Positions 7,890 to 16,552 of a DNA stretch of 64,000 nucleotides are shown here, one piece after another. A program made the translations under genes and the position numbers. The notes beneath the pieces were generated by a model. It worked only from the letters and a program-made list of their open reading frames with translations, had not been told where the DNA came from and searched no databases. Each line of letters begins with the position of its first letter. Position 1 is the stretch's first letter. This stretch comes from Cupriavidus pauculus (GTDB taxonomy: Bacteria > Pseudomonadota > Gammaproteobacteria > Burkholderiales > Burkholderiaceae): positions 124,001 to 188,000 of the forward strand of contig NZ_BPUO01000005.1 of assembly GCF_022179805.1 (NCBI RefSeq), read 5' to 3'.

Positions 7890-9169
7890 CCGAAGCCTCC
7901 GCAAATTCCCGTCACTCCCGTCAATCCCGCCGCACCGACGTGCTGGTGCTGGGCGCCGGCATCGTCGGCGTGTCGACGGCGCTGGCGCTGCAGCAGCGCG
8001 GCCACGCCGTCTGCCTGGTGGACCGCAACGCGCCGGGCCGCGAGACCTCGTACGGCAATGCCGGCATCATCCAGCGCGAGGCCGTGCAGCCCTATGCGTT
8101 TCCGCGCGCCTGGCAAGCCATCCTGCGCGTGGCCGCCCGGCGCGGCAACGACGTGCACTATCACCTGCGCGCGCTGCCGTCGCTGGTGCCGTCGCTGGCG
8201 CGCTACTGGCACGCGTCGGCGCCCCAACGCTACGCAGCCATCGTCGATGCCTATGCCGCGCTGATCCGCCATTGCATCGACGAGCACGCGCCGCTGATCG
8301 AGCGCGCGGGCGCGCAGGACCTGATCCGCAAATCCGGCTGGCTCGAAGCCTATCGCACACCGGCCGCGTTCGAGGCCGCCGCACGTGAGGCCGATGCCGT
8401 CGCACGTGCCCACGCGCTGCGCCATGCCGTGCTGGACAGTGCGGCACTGGCGGCGGACGAACCGGTGCTGCAGCGGCCGATGGCTGGCGCGGTGCACTGG
8501 CAAGACCCGTGGACCGTCAGCGACCCCGGCGAACTGGTGGCGCGCTACGCAGCGCTGTTCGAGCGCGAGGGTGGAATGATCCTGCGCGGCGATGCCGACA
8601 CGCTGCGCCAGTCGGGCAGCGGCTGGGCGGTGGACACGGCCGATGGCCCGGTCGACGCCGAGCACGCGGTGATCGCGCTGGGCCCATGGGCCGCCGGGCT
8701 TACGCGCCGGCTGGCCTACCGGCTGCCGTTGTTCGTCAAGCGCGGCTACCACCGCCACTACGCGGTGGCCGAGATGCCGGGCAAGCCGCTGCTTGACGCG
8801 GAAAGCGGCATCCTGCTGGCGCCGATGCGGCAGGGCTTGCGGCTCACGACCGGCGCCGAGTTCGCGCATCACGACGCCGCGCCCACGCCGGTGCAGTCGG
8901 TGCGCGCCGAAATGCTGGCCGGCGACCTCGTGCGGCTGGGCAAGCCAGTGGAAGCGCAGCCGTGGATGGGCGCGCGGCCCTGTATCGCCGACATGCGCCC
9001 GGTGGTGGGGCGCGCGCCGCGCCACGCCAACCTGTGGTTCCACTTCGGCCATGGCCATCAGGGGCTGACGCTGGGGCCGGCCACGGCGCGGCTGCTGGCG
9101 GAACTGTTCGACCGCGACACGCCGTACGTGGACCCCACACCGTACGATCCGCGCCGCTTCGGCGCCTAA
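7886..9169 (+). CDS. FAD-dependent oxidoreductase, D-amino-acid dehydrogenase (DadA) type
   Basis: 427 residues from the ATG at 7886, which overlaps the LysR stop by the ATGA arrangement. The dinucleotide fold LVLGAGIVGVSTALALQQRG lies at about residues 20-39. It is followed by the DAO-type pattern PGRETSYGNAGIIQRE and the C-terminal FAD contact FHFGHGHQGLTLGPATARLL. DadA-type enzymes deaminate D-amino acids or oxidise related amines at the membrane and pass electrons to quinone. No racemase or amino-acid transporter is next to it. Coupling to the LysR gene suggests a role tied to the sugar-acid regulon, or an independent amine-oxidation step. It ends 4 bases into the convergent LysR gene. 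Confidence 0.85.
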   Translation: MTEASANSRHSRQSRRTDVLVLGAGIVGVSTALALQQRGHAVCLVDRNAPGRETSYGNAGIIQREAVQPYAFPRAWQAILRVAARRGNDVHYHLRALPSLVPSLARYWHASAPQRYAAIVDAYAALIRHCIDEHAPLIERAGAQDLIRKSGWLEAYRTPAAFEAAAREADAVARAHALRHAVLDSAALAADEPVLQRPMAGAVHWQDPWTVSDPGELVARYAALFEREGGMILRGDADTLRQSGSGWAVDTADGPVDAEHAVIALGPWAAGLTRRLAYRLPLFVKRGYHRHYAVAEMPGKPLLDAESGILLAPMRQGLRLTTGAEFAHHDAAPTPVQSVRAEMLAGDLVRLGKPVEAQPWMGARPCIADMRPVVGRAPRHANLWFHFGHGHQGLTLGPATARLLAELFDRDTPYVDPTPYDPRRFGA

Positions 9170-10122
9170 GCCGACACCGCGCTGGCTGCCTGCGACTTGG
9201 CCTGCGCGCGGGCCTGCAGGTGGCCGACAAAGGCCGCGGCCACGTCGGAAAGCACCTCGTTCTTGCGGGTCAGGATGCCGAAGGCCTTCATGTCCTGGCC
9301 CACCGCCACGGGCAGCGTGGCCAGCAGCGACGCGCGCACGTGGTCGCGTACCACCGACTCGGGCAGCATCGCAATGGCATCGCCGGACTGCAGCAACTGC
9401 AGCGTGGCAAAGATCGACGAACACTCGATCACGTCCTCGGGCGACGACACCTGGGCCTGCGCGAACTGGTCTTCCAGCATGAGCCGCGCCGGGCTGGTCA
9501 GCGTCTGCAGCACCCACGGCCAGCGCACCAGCTCGTCCCAGCCGATGCGCCGCCGCTCTGACAGCGGATGCCCGCTGCGCACCACGATGCGCAGCGGTTC
9601 GTCCGACAGCGCGCTGAAATCGAACTTGTTGTGATCGAGCGGGCCGGCAAAACGGCCCACCGCCAGTTCGATCTCGTGCCGCTCCAGCAAGACGCCGATC
9701 TGGTCGCTGGTCTCGCCCAGGATGCGCACGCCCAGACGTGGCCGCTCGCGCTTGATGTCGGCCACGGCAGCGGCCACCAGGTCCGGCGCCGCGCCCATGA
9801 TCGCGCCAAAGACCAACTGCCCGTGGCCGCCCCGGCGGCGCACCTCCATGCCTTCCAGAAAGCGGTCCAGGCTGGCCTGGGTGTGGCGCGCGTAGGTCAC
9901 CACCTCCAGGCCCAGCGCCGTGGGCCGCATGCCGCGCGCATGGCGCTCGAAGATCGCGAATCCGAACGCCTGTTCGATATCGGCCAGCATCTTGGTGGCC
10001 GACGGCTGCGTGACATTGATCAGCGCGGCGGCCTGGTTCAGCGTGGGGGTGTCGGCCAGCGCACTCAGCAGCGCCCAATGCTTGAGTTTGAGTCGGTTCA
10101 CCAGGCGGCGGGTCAGCGACAT
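9166..10122 (-). CDS. LysR-family transcriptional regulator of the rhamnonate operon (GbpR-like)
   Basis: 318 residues. The helix-turn-helix region reads KLKHWALLSALADTPTLNQA...VTQPSATKMLADIE at residues 12-50, followed by GMRPTALGLEV and the effector-binding domain to about residue 300. The start at 10122 is preceded by AGGAGACC-like spacing. It is transcribed away from the FAH-SDR-MFS-rhmD operon beginning at 10274, with a perfect interrupted palindrome in the 151-bp gap, so control of that operon is likely. Its 3' end overlaps the DadA-like gene by four bases. Confidence 0.9.
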   Translation of the reverse strand: MSLTRRLVNRLKLKHWALLSALADTPTLNQAAALINVTQPSATKMLADIEQAFGFAIFERHARGMRPTALGLEVVTYARHTQASLDRFLEGMEVRRRGGHGQLVFGAIMGAAPDLVAAAVADIKRERPRLGVRILGETSDQIGVLLERHEIELAVGRFAGPLDHNKFDFSALSDEPLRIVVRSGHPLSERRRIGWDELVRWPWVLQTLTSPARLMLEDQFAQAQVSSPEDVIECSSIFATLQLLQSGDAIAMLPESVVRDHVRASLLATLPVAVGQDMKAFGILTRKNEVLSDVAAAFVGHLQARAQAKSQAASAVSA

Positions 10123-10162
10123 GAAAGCGGTCTCCTGGGCTAATTCGAGCGGTTCCCGTGCT

Positions 10163-10177
10163 ATTCCAGAATGGAAT
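10163..10177. promoter_or_regulatory. LysR-type operator, ATTCCA-GAA-TGGAAT
   Basis: A perfect 6-3-6 inverted repeat that also satisfies the LysR T-N11-A rule lies about 40 bp upstream of the LysR start and 97 bp upstream of the FAH gene. Both arms match exactly. It is the only obvious dyad in this divergent gap. Confidence 0.65.
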
Positions 10178-10273
10178 CGCTCGCTCTTTTAAATTGATTG
10201 GAACGATATAGCCTGTGCGCTTACAGTGCAACGGATGCTTCTCACCCCATCACCATAAAAGACAGGAGACAAG

Positions 10274-11134
10274 ATGAAGCTGATCCGCTACGGCTCGGCC
10301 GGCCAGGAACGGCCCGGCCTGATCGACGCCCAGGGGCGCCTGCGCGACCTTTCGGCCCATGTGCCGGACATCGCCGGCGCCGCACTCGCCCCGAACAGCC
10401 TCGCCCGGCTTGCCGCCATCGACCCGGCCACGCTGCCGCTGGTGGACGGCTCGCCGCGCATCGGCGCCTGCGTGGGTAACGTGGGCAAGATGATCTGCGT
10501 GGGCCTGAACTATTCGGACCACGCCGCCGAGTCGGGCATGCCGATTCCCACCGAGCCGGTGCTGTTCATGAAGGCCACCAGCGCCATCGTCGGCCCGAAT
10601 GACGATGTCGAGATCCCGCCGCGAGCCGAGAAGGTCGACTGGGAAGTGGAGCTGGGCGTGGTGATCGGCAAGACGGCGCGCTACGTGTCGAAGGCCGATG
10701 CGCTGGACTACGTGGCGGGCTACTGCATCGTCAACGACGTCTCCGAGCGCGCCTATCAGCTGGAACGTGGCGGTCAGTGGGACAAGGGCAAGGGTTGCGA
10801 CACGTTCGGCCCGATGGGCCCGTGGCTGGTCACGCGCGACGAGGTACCCGACGCGCAGGCACTGGAGATGTGGCTCGACGTGGACGGCAAGCGCTACCAG
10901 CACGGCAACACCCGCACGATGATCTTCGACGTGCCGACCGTGGTGTCCTACATCAGCCAGTTCATGAGCCTGCAGCCCGGCGACGTCATCTCCACGGGCA
11001 CGCCGCCCGGCGTGGGCCTGGGCCAGAAGCCGCCGGTGTACCTGACGGTGGGGCAGACCATGCGCCTGGGCATTACCGGCCTGGGTGAACAGCAGCAACG
11101 GACCGTGGCAGCCAACGTGGGAGGCGCGCAATGA
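10274..11134 (+). CDS. Fumarylacetoacetate-hydrolase-family protein, probable 2,4-diketo-3-deoxy-L-rhamnonate (fuconate) hydrolase
   Basis: 286 residues, preceded by GACAGGAGACAAG. The FAH fold shows KMICVGLNYSDHAAESGMPIP, PVLFMKATSAIVGPNDD, the metal-binding DWEVELGVVIGK block and GYCIVNDVSERAYQ, then FDVPTVVSYISQFMSLQPGDVISTGTPPGVG. The metal ligands are expected to be the Glu pair of WEVELG and the Asp of VNDVSER. Alone, this family covers several C-C hydrolases. Beside an SDR and an L-rhamnonate dehydratase, it best fits the last step of the non-phosphorylated diketo pathway, giving pyruvate and L-lactate. It is the first gene of the operon and overlaps the SDR start by four bases (ATGA, 11131-11134). 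Confidence 0.85.
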   Translation: MKLIRYGSAGQERPGLIDAQGRLRDLSAHVPDIAGAALAPNSLARLAAIDPATLPLVDGSPRIGACVGNVGKMICVGLNYSDHAAESGMPIPTEPVLFMKATSAIVGPNDDVEIPPRAEKVDWEVELGVVIGKTARYVSKADALDYVAGYCIVNDVSERAYQLERGGQWDKGKGCDTFGPMGPWLVTRDEVPDAQALEMWLDVDGKRYQHGNTRTMIFDVPTVVSYISQFMSLQPGDVISTGTPPGVGLGQKPPVYLTVGQTMRLGITGLGEQQQRTVAANVGGAQ

Positions 11135-11883
11135 ACCAGCTCGATCTGAAAGGCCGTGTGGCCGTGATTACCGGTGGCGCGCAGGGCATCGGCTACGCCG
11201 TGGCAGAACGCATGCTGCAGTCGGGCGCCGTGGTGTCGCTGTGGGACGTCAACGAGGCGCAGTTGACGCGTGCTTGCGAGGCGCTGTCGCGGCTCGGCAA
11301 GGTGACCGGCGAGGTCGTGGAACTGACCAACGATGCGGCCGTGGAAGCCGCCACGCAGGCCACCGTGGACAAGCTCGGCCGCATCGATGCGCTGGTCAAC
11401 AGCGCGGGCATCACCGGCGGCAACGCCACCACGTGGGAGCTTGACCCGTCGGTCTGGCGGCGCGTGATCGAGGTGAACCTGATCGGCACCTACCTGACCT
11501 GCCGCGCCGTGGTGCCGCGCATGATGGCGCAGAAGTTCGGGCGCATCGTCAATATCGCGTCGGTGGCGGGCAAGGAAGGCAATCCCAACGCGTCGCACTA
11601 CAGCGCGTCCAAGGCCGGCGTGATCGGCCTGACCAAGTCGCTGGGCAAGGAACTGGCCCAGAGCGGCGTGCTGGTGAACGCGGTGACGCCCGCCGCGGCG
11701 CGCACGCCGATCTTCGATTCGATGAGCGAGCAGCACATCGCGTTCATGCTGTCGAAGATCCCGATGGCGCGCTTTCTCGAAGTGGACGAAGCCGCCGCCA
11801 TGATAGCCTGGCTGACGACCGAGGACTGCGCGTTCAGCACGGGCGCGGTCTTCGACCTCTCGGGCGGCCGCGCCACCTACTGA
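11131..11883 (+). CDS. Short-chain dehydrogenase/reductase, probable 2-keto-3-deoxy-L-rhamnonate (fuconate) 4-dehydrogenase
   Basis: 250 residues, classic SDR length. The NAD-binding motif ITGGAQGIG is at residues 13-21. The structural NSAG block is present, and the active site has Tyr157 and Lys161 in HYSASKAG, with the catalytic Ser in IASVAG. It would oxidise C4 of the 2-keto-3-deoxy acid with NAD so that the upstream FAH enzyme can cleave the 2,4-diketo product. Translational overlap with the FAH gene supports joint action. The substrate is inferred from the operon; other SDR substrates cannot be excluded by sequence alone. Confidence 0.85.
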   Translation: MNQLDLKGRVAVITGGAQGIGYAVAERMLQSGAVVSLWDVNEAQLTRACEALSRLGKVTGEVVELTNDAAVEAATQATVDKLGRIDALVNSAGITGGNATTWELDPSVWRRVIEVNLIGTYLTCRAVVPRMMAQKFGRIVNIASVAGKEGNPNASHYSASKAGVIGLTKSLGKELAQSGVLVNAVTPAAARTPIFDSMSEQHIAFMLSKIPMARFLEVDEAAAMIAWLTTEDCAFSTGAVFDLSGGRATY

Positions 11884-11904
11884 ACCCGGATCGACAGGCA
11901 TAGA

Positions 11905-11926
11905 CCCCGGCGCACGCACGCCGGGG
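11905..11926 (+). promoter_or_regulatory. Intercistronic hairpin between SDR and MFS genes
   Basis: A perfect 8-bp stem CCCCGGCG (11905-11912) and CGCCGGGG (11919-11926) has a 6-base loop and no T run. It lies 22 bp after the SDR stop, so it is more likely an mRNA-processing or stability element than a full terminator. Confidence 0.5.
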
Positions 11927-11986
11927 CGGCTACCTCAACCCATGCGCCCGGGCCGTCAGGGCTCCGGCGCAGAGGAGACACTCGTC

Positions 11987-13324
11987 ATGACCACCCATCG
12001 TTCGGGCGCCAGCCTGGATTCCGTCACGGCCAAGGCCATCGCGCGCCTGGTGCCGTTCCTGCTGCTGATGTACGTGCTGGCATTTCTGGATCGCGCCAAT
12101 ATCGGCTTTGCCAAGAAGGCGTTCCAGCTCGACACCGGCATCTCCGACGCGATGTTCGCGCTCGGCGCCGGTGTGTTCTTCCTGGGGTACGCGCTGCTGG
12201 AAGTGCCCAGCAACCTGATCATGCACCGCGTGGGCGCGCGTATCTGGATGTGCCGCATCATGGTGACGTGGGGCCTGGTGTCCGCCGCGCTGATGTTCGT
12301 GCATAGCGAGACCGCGTTCTACACGCTGCGCTTCCTGCTGGGCGTGGCCGAGGCGGGCTTCTTCCCGGGCGTCATCTACTACCTGACCAAGTGGTTTCCG
12401 GCCAGCTCGCGCACGCGGGTGATGGGCCTGTTCTACTTCGGCGCGCCGCTGGCCTTCATCTTCGGCAGCCCGTTGTCAGGCCTGCTGCTGGAATTCGACG
12501 GCATGATGGGCCTGAAGGGCTGGCAATGGCTGTTCCTGGTGGAAGGGCTGCTGGCCAGCGTGGTGGGCGTGTGGGCCTACTGGTACCTGGACAACGACCC
12601 GCGCGATGCACGCTGGCTCAATGCCGACGAGCGCGAGGCGCTGGCGCGGGCCATCGAAAGCGAGGAGCAGCACAAGGCCGCGCATGGCCCCAGCACCGTG
12701 CTGCGCGCACTGGGCAACGGGCGCGTGCTGTTCTTGGCGCTGATCTACTTCCTGATCCAGGCCAGCGTCTACGGCGTGGTGTTCTATCTGCCGACGCAGG
12801 TGGCGGCGCTGCTGGGCAAGAAGGTGGGCTTCGAGGTGGGGCTGGTCACGGCGATTCCCTGGGTGTGCGCGCTCGTGGCGGCATGGCTGCTGCCGCGCCT
12901 GGCCGAGCGCCATGGCAACCACGCACGGCTGGCGCTGGCCACGCTGGTGGTGTCGGCGGCGGGTATCGCGCTGTCCGTGCATACGGCATCGCCGATGCTG
13001 GCGCTGGTGGCGCTTTGCTTCGCCGCTGCCGGGTTCATCGCGGTGCAGCCGCTGTTCTGGACATTTCCCACCAACTACCTGGGCGGCGCGGCCGCGGCGG
13101 GCGGCATCGCGCTGATCAATTCGCTGGGCGCGCTGGGCGGCTTCGTGGCGCCCAACCTCAAGACCTGGGCCGAGCACGCGTTTGCGTCGTCGTCGGCCGG
13201 CATGAACCTGCTGGCGGCCGTGACGGTGCTGGCCGGGCTGCTGTTCCTGGGCCTGCGCGGCACGCAGGCTGCGGCCGGGTCGCAGCCCGCGCCGAATGCG
13301 CCCAAGCATCGCCAATTTTCCTGA
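11987..13324 (+). CDS. MFS transporter, anion:cation symporter family (L-rhamnonate transporter candidate)
   Basis: 445 residues from the ATG at 11987, preceded by AGAGGAGACACTCGTC. Twelve hydrophobic segments can be traced, beginning with [20 protein letters not shown] at residues about 20-40. The loop-2-3 motif and the typical [15 protein letters not shown] block mark the ACS group, which takes up organic anions such as sugar acids. A central hydrophilic loop around residues 205-240 separates the two halves. Placed between the SDR and the dehydratase gene, it most likely imports L-rhamnonate or a related deoxy sugar acid across the inner membrane by proton symport, as RhmT is thought to do in enterobacteria. 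Confidence 0.85.
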   Translation: MTTHRSGASLDSVTAKAIARLVPFLLLMYVLAFLDRANIGFAKKAFQLDTGISDAMFALGAGVFFLGYALLEVPSNLIMHRVGARIWMCRIMVTWGLVSAALMFVHSETAFYTLRFLLGVAEAGFFPGVIYYLTKWFPASSRTRVMGLFYFGAPLAFIFGSPLSGLLLEFDGMMGLKGWQWLFLVEGLLASVVGVWAYWYLDNDPRDARWLNADEREALARAIESEEQHKAAHGPSTVLRALGNGRVLFLALIYFLIQASVYGVVFYLPTQVAALLGKKVGFEVGLVTAIPWVCALVAAWLLPRLAERHGNHARLALATLVVSAAGIALSVHTASPMLALVALCFAAAGFIAVQPLFWTFPTNYLGGAAAAGGIALINSLGALGGFVAPNLKTWAEHAFASSSAGMNLLAAVTVLAGLLFLGLRGTQAAAGSQPAPNAPKHRQFS

Positions 13325-13340
13325 TCCTGGAGTCCGCAAG

Positions 13341-14528
13341 ATGAACATGCCCACCATCCGGCACGTCCGTGCCTTCACGCTGCGTGGCGCCGGCGCCGAT
13401 TACCACGACCAGGGCGCCGGGCACTGGATCGACGACCATATCGCCACGCCGATGTCACGCTACCCGGAATACCGCCAGAGCCGGCAGAGCTTCGGCATCA
13501 ACGTGCTGGGCACGCTGGTGGTGGAGATCGAGGCCAGCGACGGCACCGTGGGGTTTGCCGTCACCACTGGCGGCGAACTTGGCTGCTGGATCGTCGAGAA
13601 ACACCTGGCGCGCTTTATCGAAGGCCAGAAGGTAACCGACATCGAGAAGATCTGGGACCAGATGTTCAACGCCACGCTGTACTACGGGCGCAAGGGCATC
13701 GTGCTCAATACGATCTCGGGCGTGGACCTGGCGCTGTGGGACCTGCTGGCCAAGGTACGCCGCGAGCCCGTGCACGCGCTGCTGGGCGGACCGGTGCGCG
13801 ACGAGTTGCAGTTCTATATGACTGGCGCGCGGCCGGATTTCGCCAAGTCGCAGGGCTTTATCGGCGGCAAGATGCCGCTGCACCATGGCCCGGCCGAAGG
13901 CGAGGCGGGATTGCGCAAGAACCTGGAGCTGCTGGGCCAGATGCGCGAGGCGTGCGGCCCGGACTTCTGGCTCATGTACGACTGCTGGATGAGCCTCGAC
14001 GTGGAGTACGCCACGCGGCTGGCGCAGGCCGCGTATCACGAGTTCGGACTCAAGTGGATCGAGGAAGCGCTGCCGCCCGACGACTACTGGGGCTATGCCG
14101 AACTGCGCCGCAACGTGCCGCGCGGCATGCTGGTGACCACCGGCGAGCACGAGGCCACACGCTGGGGCTTCAGGATGCTGCTGGAAATGGGCTGCTGCGA
14201 CATCATCCAGCCCGACGTGGGCTGGTGTGGCGGCATCACCGAACTGATCCGCATCTCGGCGCTGGCTGACGCGCACGGCAAGCTCGTGGTGCCGCACGGG
14301 TCGTCGGTCTACAGCTACCACTTTGTGATCACGCGCCACAACAGCCCGTTTGCCGAGTTCCTGAACATGTCGCCGGGCGCCGACCAGATCGTGCCGATGT
14401 TCGACCCGCAGTTGCTTGATGAGCCGGTGCCGGTGAACGGCCGGATGAAGGCGTCGGCGCTGGACGCGCCGGGCTTTGGCGTGCGGCTGAATCCGGAGCT
14501 GCCGCTGCACCGGCCGTATCCCCGGTAG
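13341..14528 (+). CDS. rhmD: L-rhamnonate dehydratase
   Basis: 395 residues from the ATG at 13341, 16 bases after the transporter. I recognise long blocks shared with E. coli RhmD (YfaW): [98 protein letters not shown] and [12 protein letters not shown]. The Asp/Glu metal ligands lie in [15 protein letters not shown] and TTGEHEA, and the catalytic His in VVPHGSS. It removes water from L-rhamnonate to give 2-keto-3-deoxy-L-rhamnonate, which the SDR and FAH enzymes of the same operon can process. It is the most specific identification of this operon. Related 6-deoxy sugar acids may also be accepted. Confidence 0.92.
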   Translation: MNMPTIRHVRAFTLRGAGADYHDQGAGHWIDDHIATPMSRYPEYRQSRQSFGINVLGTLVVEIEASDGTVGFAVTTGGELGCWIVEKHLARFIEGQKVTDIEKIWDQMFNATLYYGRKGIVLNTISGVDLALWDLLAKVRREPVHALLGGPVRDELQFYMTGARPDFAKSQGFIGGKMPLHHGPAEGEAGLRKNLELLGQMREACGPDFWLMYDCWMSLDVEYATRLAQAAYHEFGLKWIEEALPPDDYWGYAELRRNVPRGMLVTTGEHEATRWGFRMLLEMGCCDIIQPDVGWCGGITELIRISALADAHGKLVVPHGSSVYSYHFVITRHNSPFAEFLNMSPGADQIVPMFDPQLLDEPVPVNGRMKASALDAPGFGVRLNPELPLHRPYPR

Positions 14529-14548
14529 GAAGGTGCCGCCTTTTTTTT

Positions 14549-14591
14549 GCTCCCCTCTCCCGCATGGCGGGAGAGGGGGTGGGGTGAGGGC
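14549..14591 (-). repeat. REP-like palindromic element, copy 2 (inverted)
   Basis: A 12-bp perfect stem CCCCTCTCCCGC (14552-14563) and GCGGGAGAGGGG (14567-14578) is flanked by GGGGTGAGGGC, the reverse complement of the flank seen in copies 1 and 3. It directly follows the T run (14541-14548) that ends the rhmD operon. Confidence 0.8.
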
Positions 14592-14636
14592 CGGGCGGTG
14601 GAAATTGCGACCCCCGCCGGCAAGCAGAACCTCGCT

Positions 14637-14687
14637 GCCCTCACCCCCAACCCCTCTCCCACGTTGTGGGAGAGGGGAGCAAAAACC
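14637..14687 (+). repeat. REP-like palindromic element, copy 3
   Basis: GCCCTCACCCCC is followed by a 12-bp perfect stem CCCCTCTCCCAC (14651-14662) and GTGGGAGAGGGG (14666-14677) and the tail AGCAAAAACC. Copies 2 and 3 face each other 45 bp apart, like the paired units of a BIME. The gap around them (14529-14816) holds nothing else I can recognise apart from the leader of the next gene. Confidence 0.8.
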
Positions 14688-14816
14688 GCCGCAACCATTC
14701 ACGCCGCCTGCCTGACACCCACACCGGATTCCTGTCGATCCGCGCTTTTCCCGTGTCGGCGCGCGCCGCCCGGTGGTAATCTCGCGGCAACTCCACGTCC
14801 CGCGTCCCCCGTCACC

Positions 14817-15770
14817 TTGCGTCCCGTCGATCCCGATCTCTGGCGTACGCCCGCCGACCAGCGCGCCTACCTGGACGCGCGCCGCCGCGTGCGTGCGCTG
14901 CGTTTCTTCTACATGCACGCGCTGGTGTATGTGGGTGTCAATGCGGTGTTGGTGGCCTACAACGTGCTCGCGGCGCCGGCCCGGCCGTGGGCGCACGCGC
15001 CGCTGATGGGCTGGGGCATTGGCCTGGCGGTGCACGGCATCATGACCTGGGGCCGCGTCGGGCTGCTGGGCCGCAACTGGGAAGAGCGCAAGATCGCCGA
15101 GTACATGGCGCGCGACCAGGTGCGCACGCTGTCCACCGAGAAGCAGCTTGTCGAAGCCCAGATGCGGCTGCTGCAGGCCCAGATCGAGCCGCACTTCCTG
15201 TTCAACACGCTGGCCAACGTGGTGAGCCTGATCGAGCCGGCGCCCGCCCGCGCCACGCTGATGCTCGAACACTTCATCGCCTACCTGCGTGCGTCGCTGG
15301 CGGCCAGCCGCGCCACGCAGGGCACGGTCGCGCAGGAGGCGCGGCTGCTGCGCGACTACCTGGCGCTGATCAAGATCCGCATGGGCGACCGCCTGCGCTA
15401 CACCGTGGACGTGGACGCGTCGCTGGACGCGGTGCCGCTGGCGCCGATGCTGCTGCAGCCCGTGGTGGAAAACGCGGTCAAGCACGGGCTGGAGCCCAAG
15501 ATCGAAGGCGGCCAGCTGGTCGTCAAGGTGGAGCGGCACGGCACGCGCATGCTGGCCACGATCGAGGACGACGGCATGGGCTTCAAGCCGGGCGGCAACG
15601 CCGGGGTGGGCCTGACCAACCTGCGCGAGCGGCTGGCCGTGCTGTACGACGGCGCGGCCCACGTGCGGATCGAGGACCGCGCGCCGGGCACGGCGGTGCT
15701 GATCGAGATTCCGCTGCCTCATTCCCCACAATCACCCCAGCAGCCCCGACCCAACGGAAACCCCGCATGA
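14817..15770 (+). CDS. LytS/AlgZ-type sensor histidine kinase with N-terminal 2TM domain
   Basis: 317 residues if translation begins at the TTG at 14817 (LRPVDPDLWRTP...). No in-frame ATG exists between the REP elements and residue 33, so the start is uncertain. Residues about 22-95 form a 2TM domain (two hydrophobic helices around HALVYVGVNAVLVAYNV and LMGWGIGLAVHGIMTW). It continues into the His_kinase domain with His126 in QAQIEPHFLFNTLANVVSLI and a HATPase with VVENAVKHGLEPKIEGG and DDGMGFKPGG. It should phosphorylate the LytTR regulator whose start overlaps its stop (ATGA at 15767-15770). The signal is unknown; the 2TM domain is repeated in the neighbouring gene at 16553. Confidence 0.85.
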   Translation: MRPVDPDLWRTPADQRAYLDARRRVRALRFFYMHALVYVGVNAVLVAYNVLAAPARPWAHAPLMGWGIGLAVHGIMTWGRVGLLGRNWEERKIAEYMARDQVRTLSTEKQLVEAQMRLLQAQIEPHFLFNTLANVVSLIEPAPARATLMLEHFIAYLRASLAASRATQGTVAQEARLLRDYLALIKIRMGDRLRYTVDVDASLDAVPLAPMLLQPVVENAVKHGLEPKIEGGQLVVKVERHGTRMLATIEDDGMGFKPGGNAGVGLTNLRERLAVLYDGAAHVRIEDRAPGTAVLIEIPLPHSPQSPQQPRPNGNPA

Positions 15771-16531
15771 ATCCCACCGCGCTGATTGCCGACGACGAGG
15801 AACACCTGCGCGCGCACCTGCGCGGCAAGCTGGCCCGGCTCTGGCCCGAGCTGGAGATCGTGGCCGAGGCGGCCAACGGCGTGGAGGCGGCCGACGCCAT
15901 CGCGCGGCTGGCGCCGGCCGTGGCGTTCCTCGATATCAAGATGCCGGGGTTGTCGGGGCTGGAGGTAGCGCAGGGCATCGAAACCGATACACGGCTGGTG
16001 TTCGTCACCGCCTACGACGAATTCGCACTCGATGCGTTCGAGCGCGCAGCGGTGGACTACCTGGTCAAGCCGGTCAACGACGAACGGCTGGGCCGCACCA
16101 TCGAGCGGCTGCGGCGCGCGCTGCAGGACGCCGCGCCGCCGCCGGAACTGGCCCAGCTACTGAGCCAGTTGACCCGCGCGCAGCAGCCGCGCGCCGACAG
16201 CGCCGGCCCGTTGCGCTGGGTGCGCGCCAGCCGGGGCAATACCACCAGCCACGTGCCGATCCAGGACGTGCTGTTCTTCCAGAGCGATGACAAATACGTG
16301 GTGGTGCATACGCGCGAGGGCGAGCACCTGATCCGCACCCCGCTGCAGGAACTGATCGACGGGCTGGACCCGGAGGTTTTCTGGCAGGTGCACCGGTCCA
16401 CCATCGTCAACATGGAGCATGTGGCTGGCACGCGGCGCGACGACTCGGGGCGGTTGTTCGTGCGGATGCGCGGCAGCGACACCGAGTTGCCGGTGTCGCG
16501 CGCCTATGTGCACAGGTTCAGGCAGATGTGA
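15767..16531 (+). CDS. LytTR-family response regulator (AlgR/LytR type)
   Basis: 254 residues. The receiver domain (1-120) has the acidic pair DDEE near residue 9, the phospho-acceptor Asp56 in FLDIKMPG, the Thr in VFVTAYDEFA and the Lys in VDYLVKPVN. A linker of about 40 residues leads to a LytTR DNA-binding domain (about 150-254) with VLFFQSDDKYVVVHT and FWQVHRSTIVNMEHV. LytTR domains bind promoters through beta strands. It is translationally coupled to the upstream LytS-type kinase, so the two form a two-component system. Targets are not evident. It is convergent with the 2TM gene 21 bases away. Confidence 0.92.
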   Translation: MNPTALIADDEEHLRAHLRGKLARLWPELEIVAEAANGVEAADAIARLAPAVAFLDIKMPGLSGLEVAQGIETDTRLVFVTAYDEFALDAFERAAVDYLVKPVNDERLGRTIERLRRALQDAAPPPELAQLLSQLTRAQQPRADSAGPLRWVRASRGNTTSHVPIQDVLFFQSDDKYVVVHTREGEHLIRTPLQELIDGLDPEVFWQVHRSTIVNMEHVAGTRRDDSGRLFVRMRGSDTELPVSRAYVHRFRQM

Positions 16532-16552
16532 CCGCCTTCACCGAGGCGAGGA

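Noticed and set aside
7691..10231. 846-codon open frame spanning the DadA-like and LysR genes on the minus strand
   Set aside because: It covers parts of two real genes in wrong frame or strand and shows no domain.
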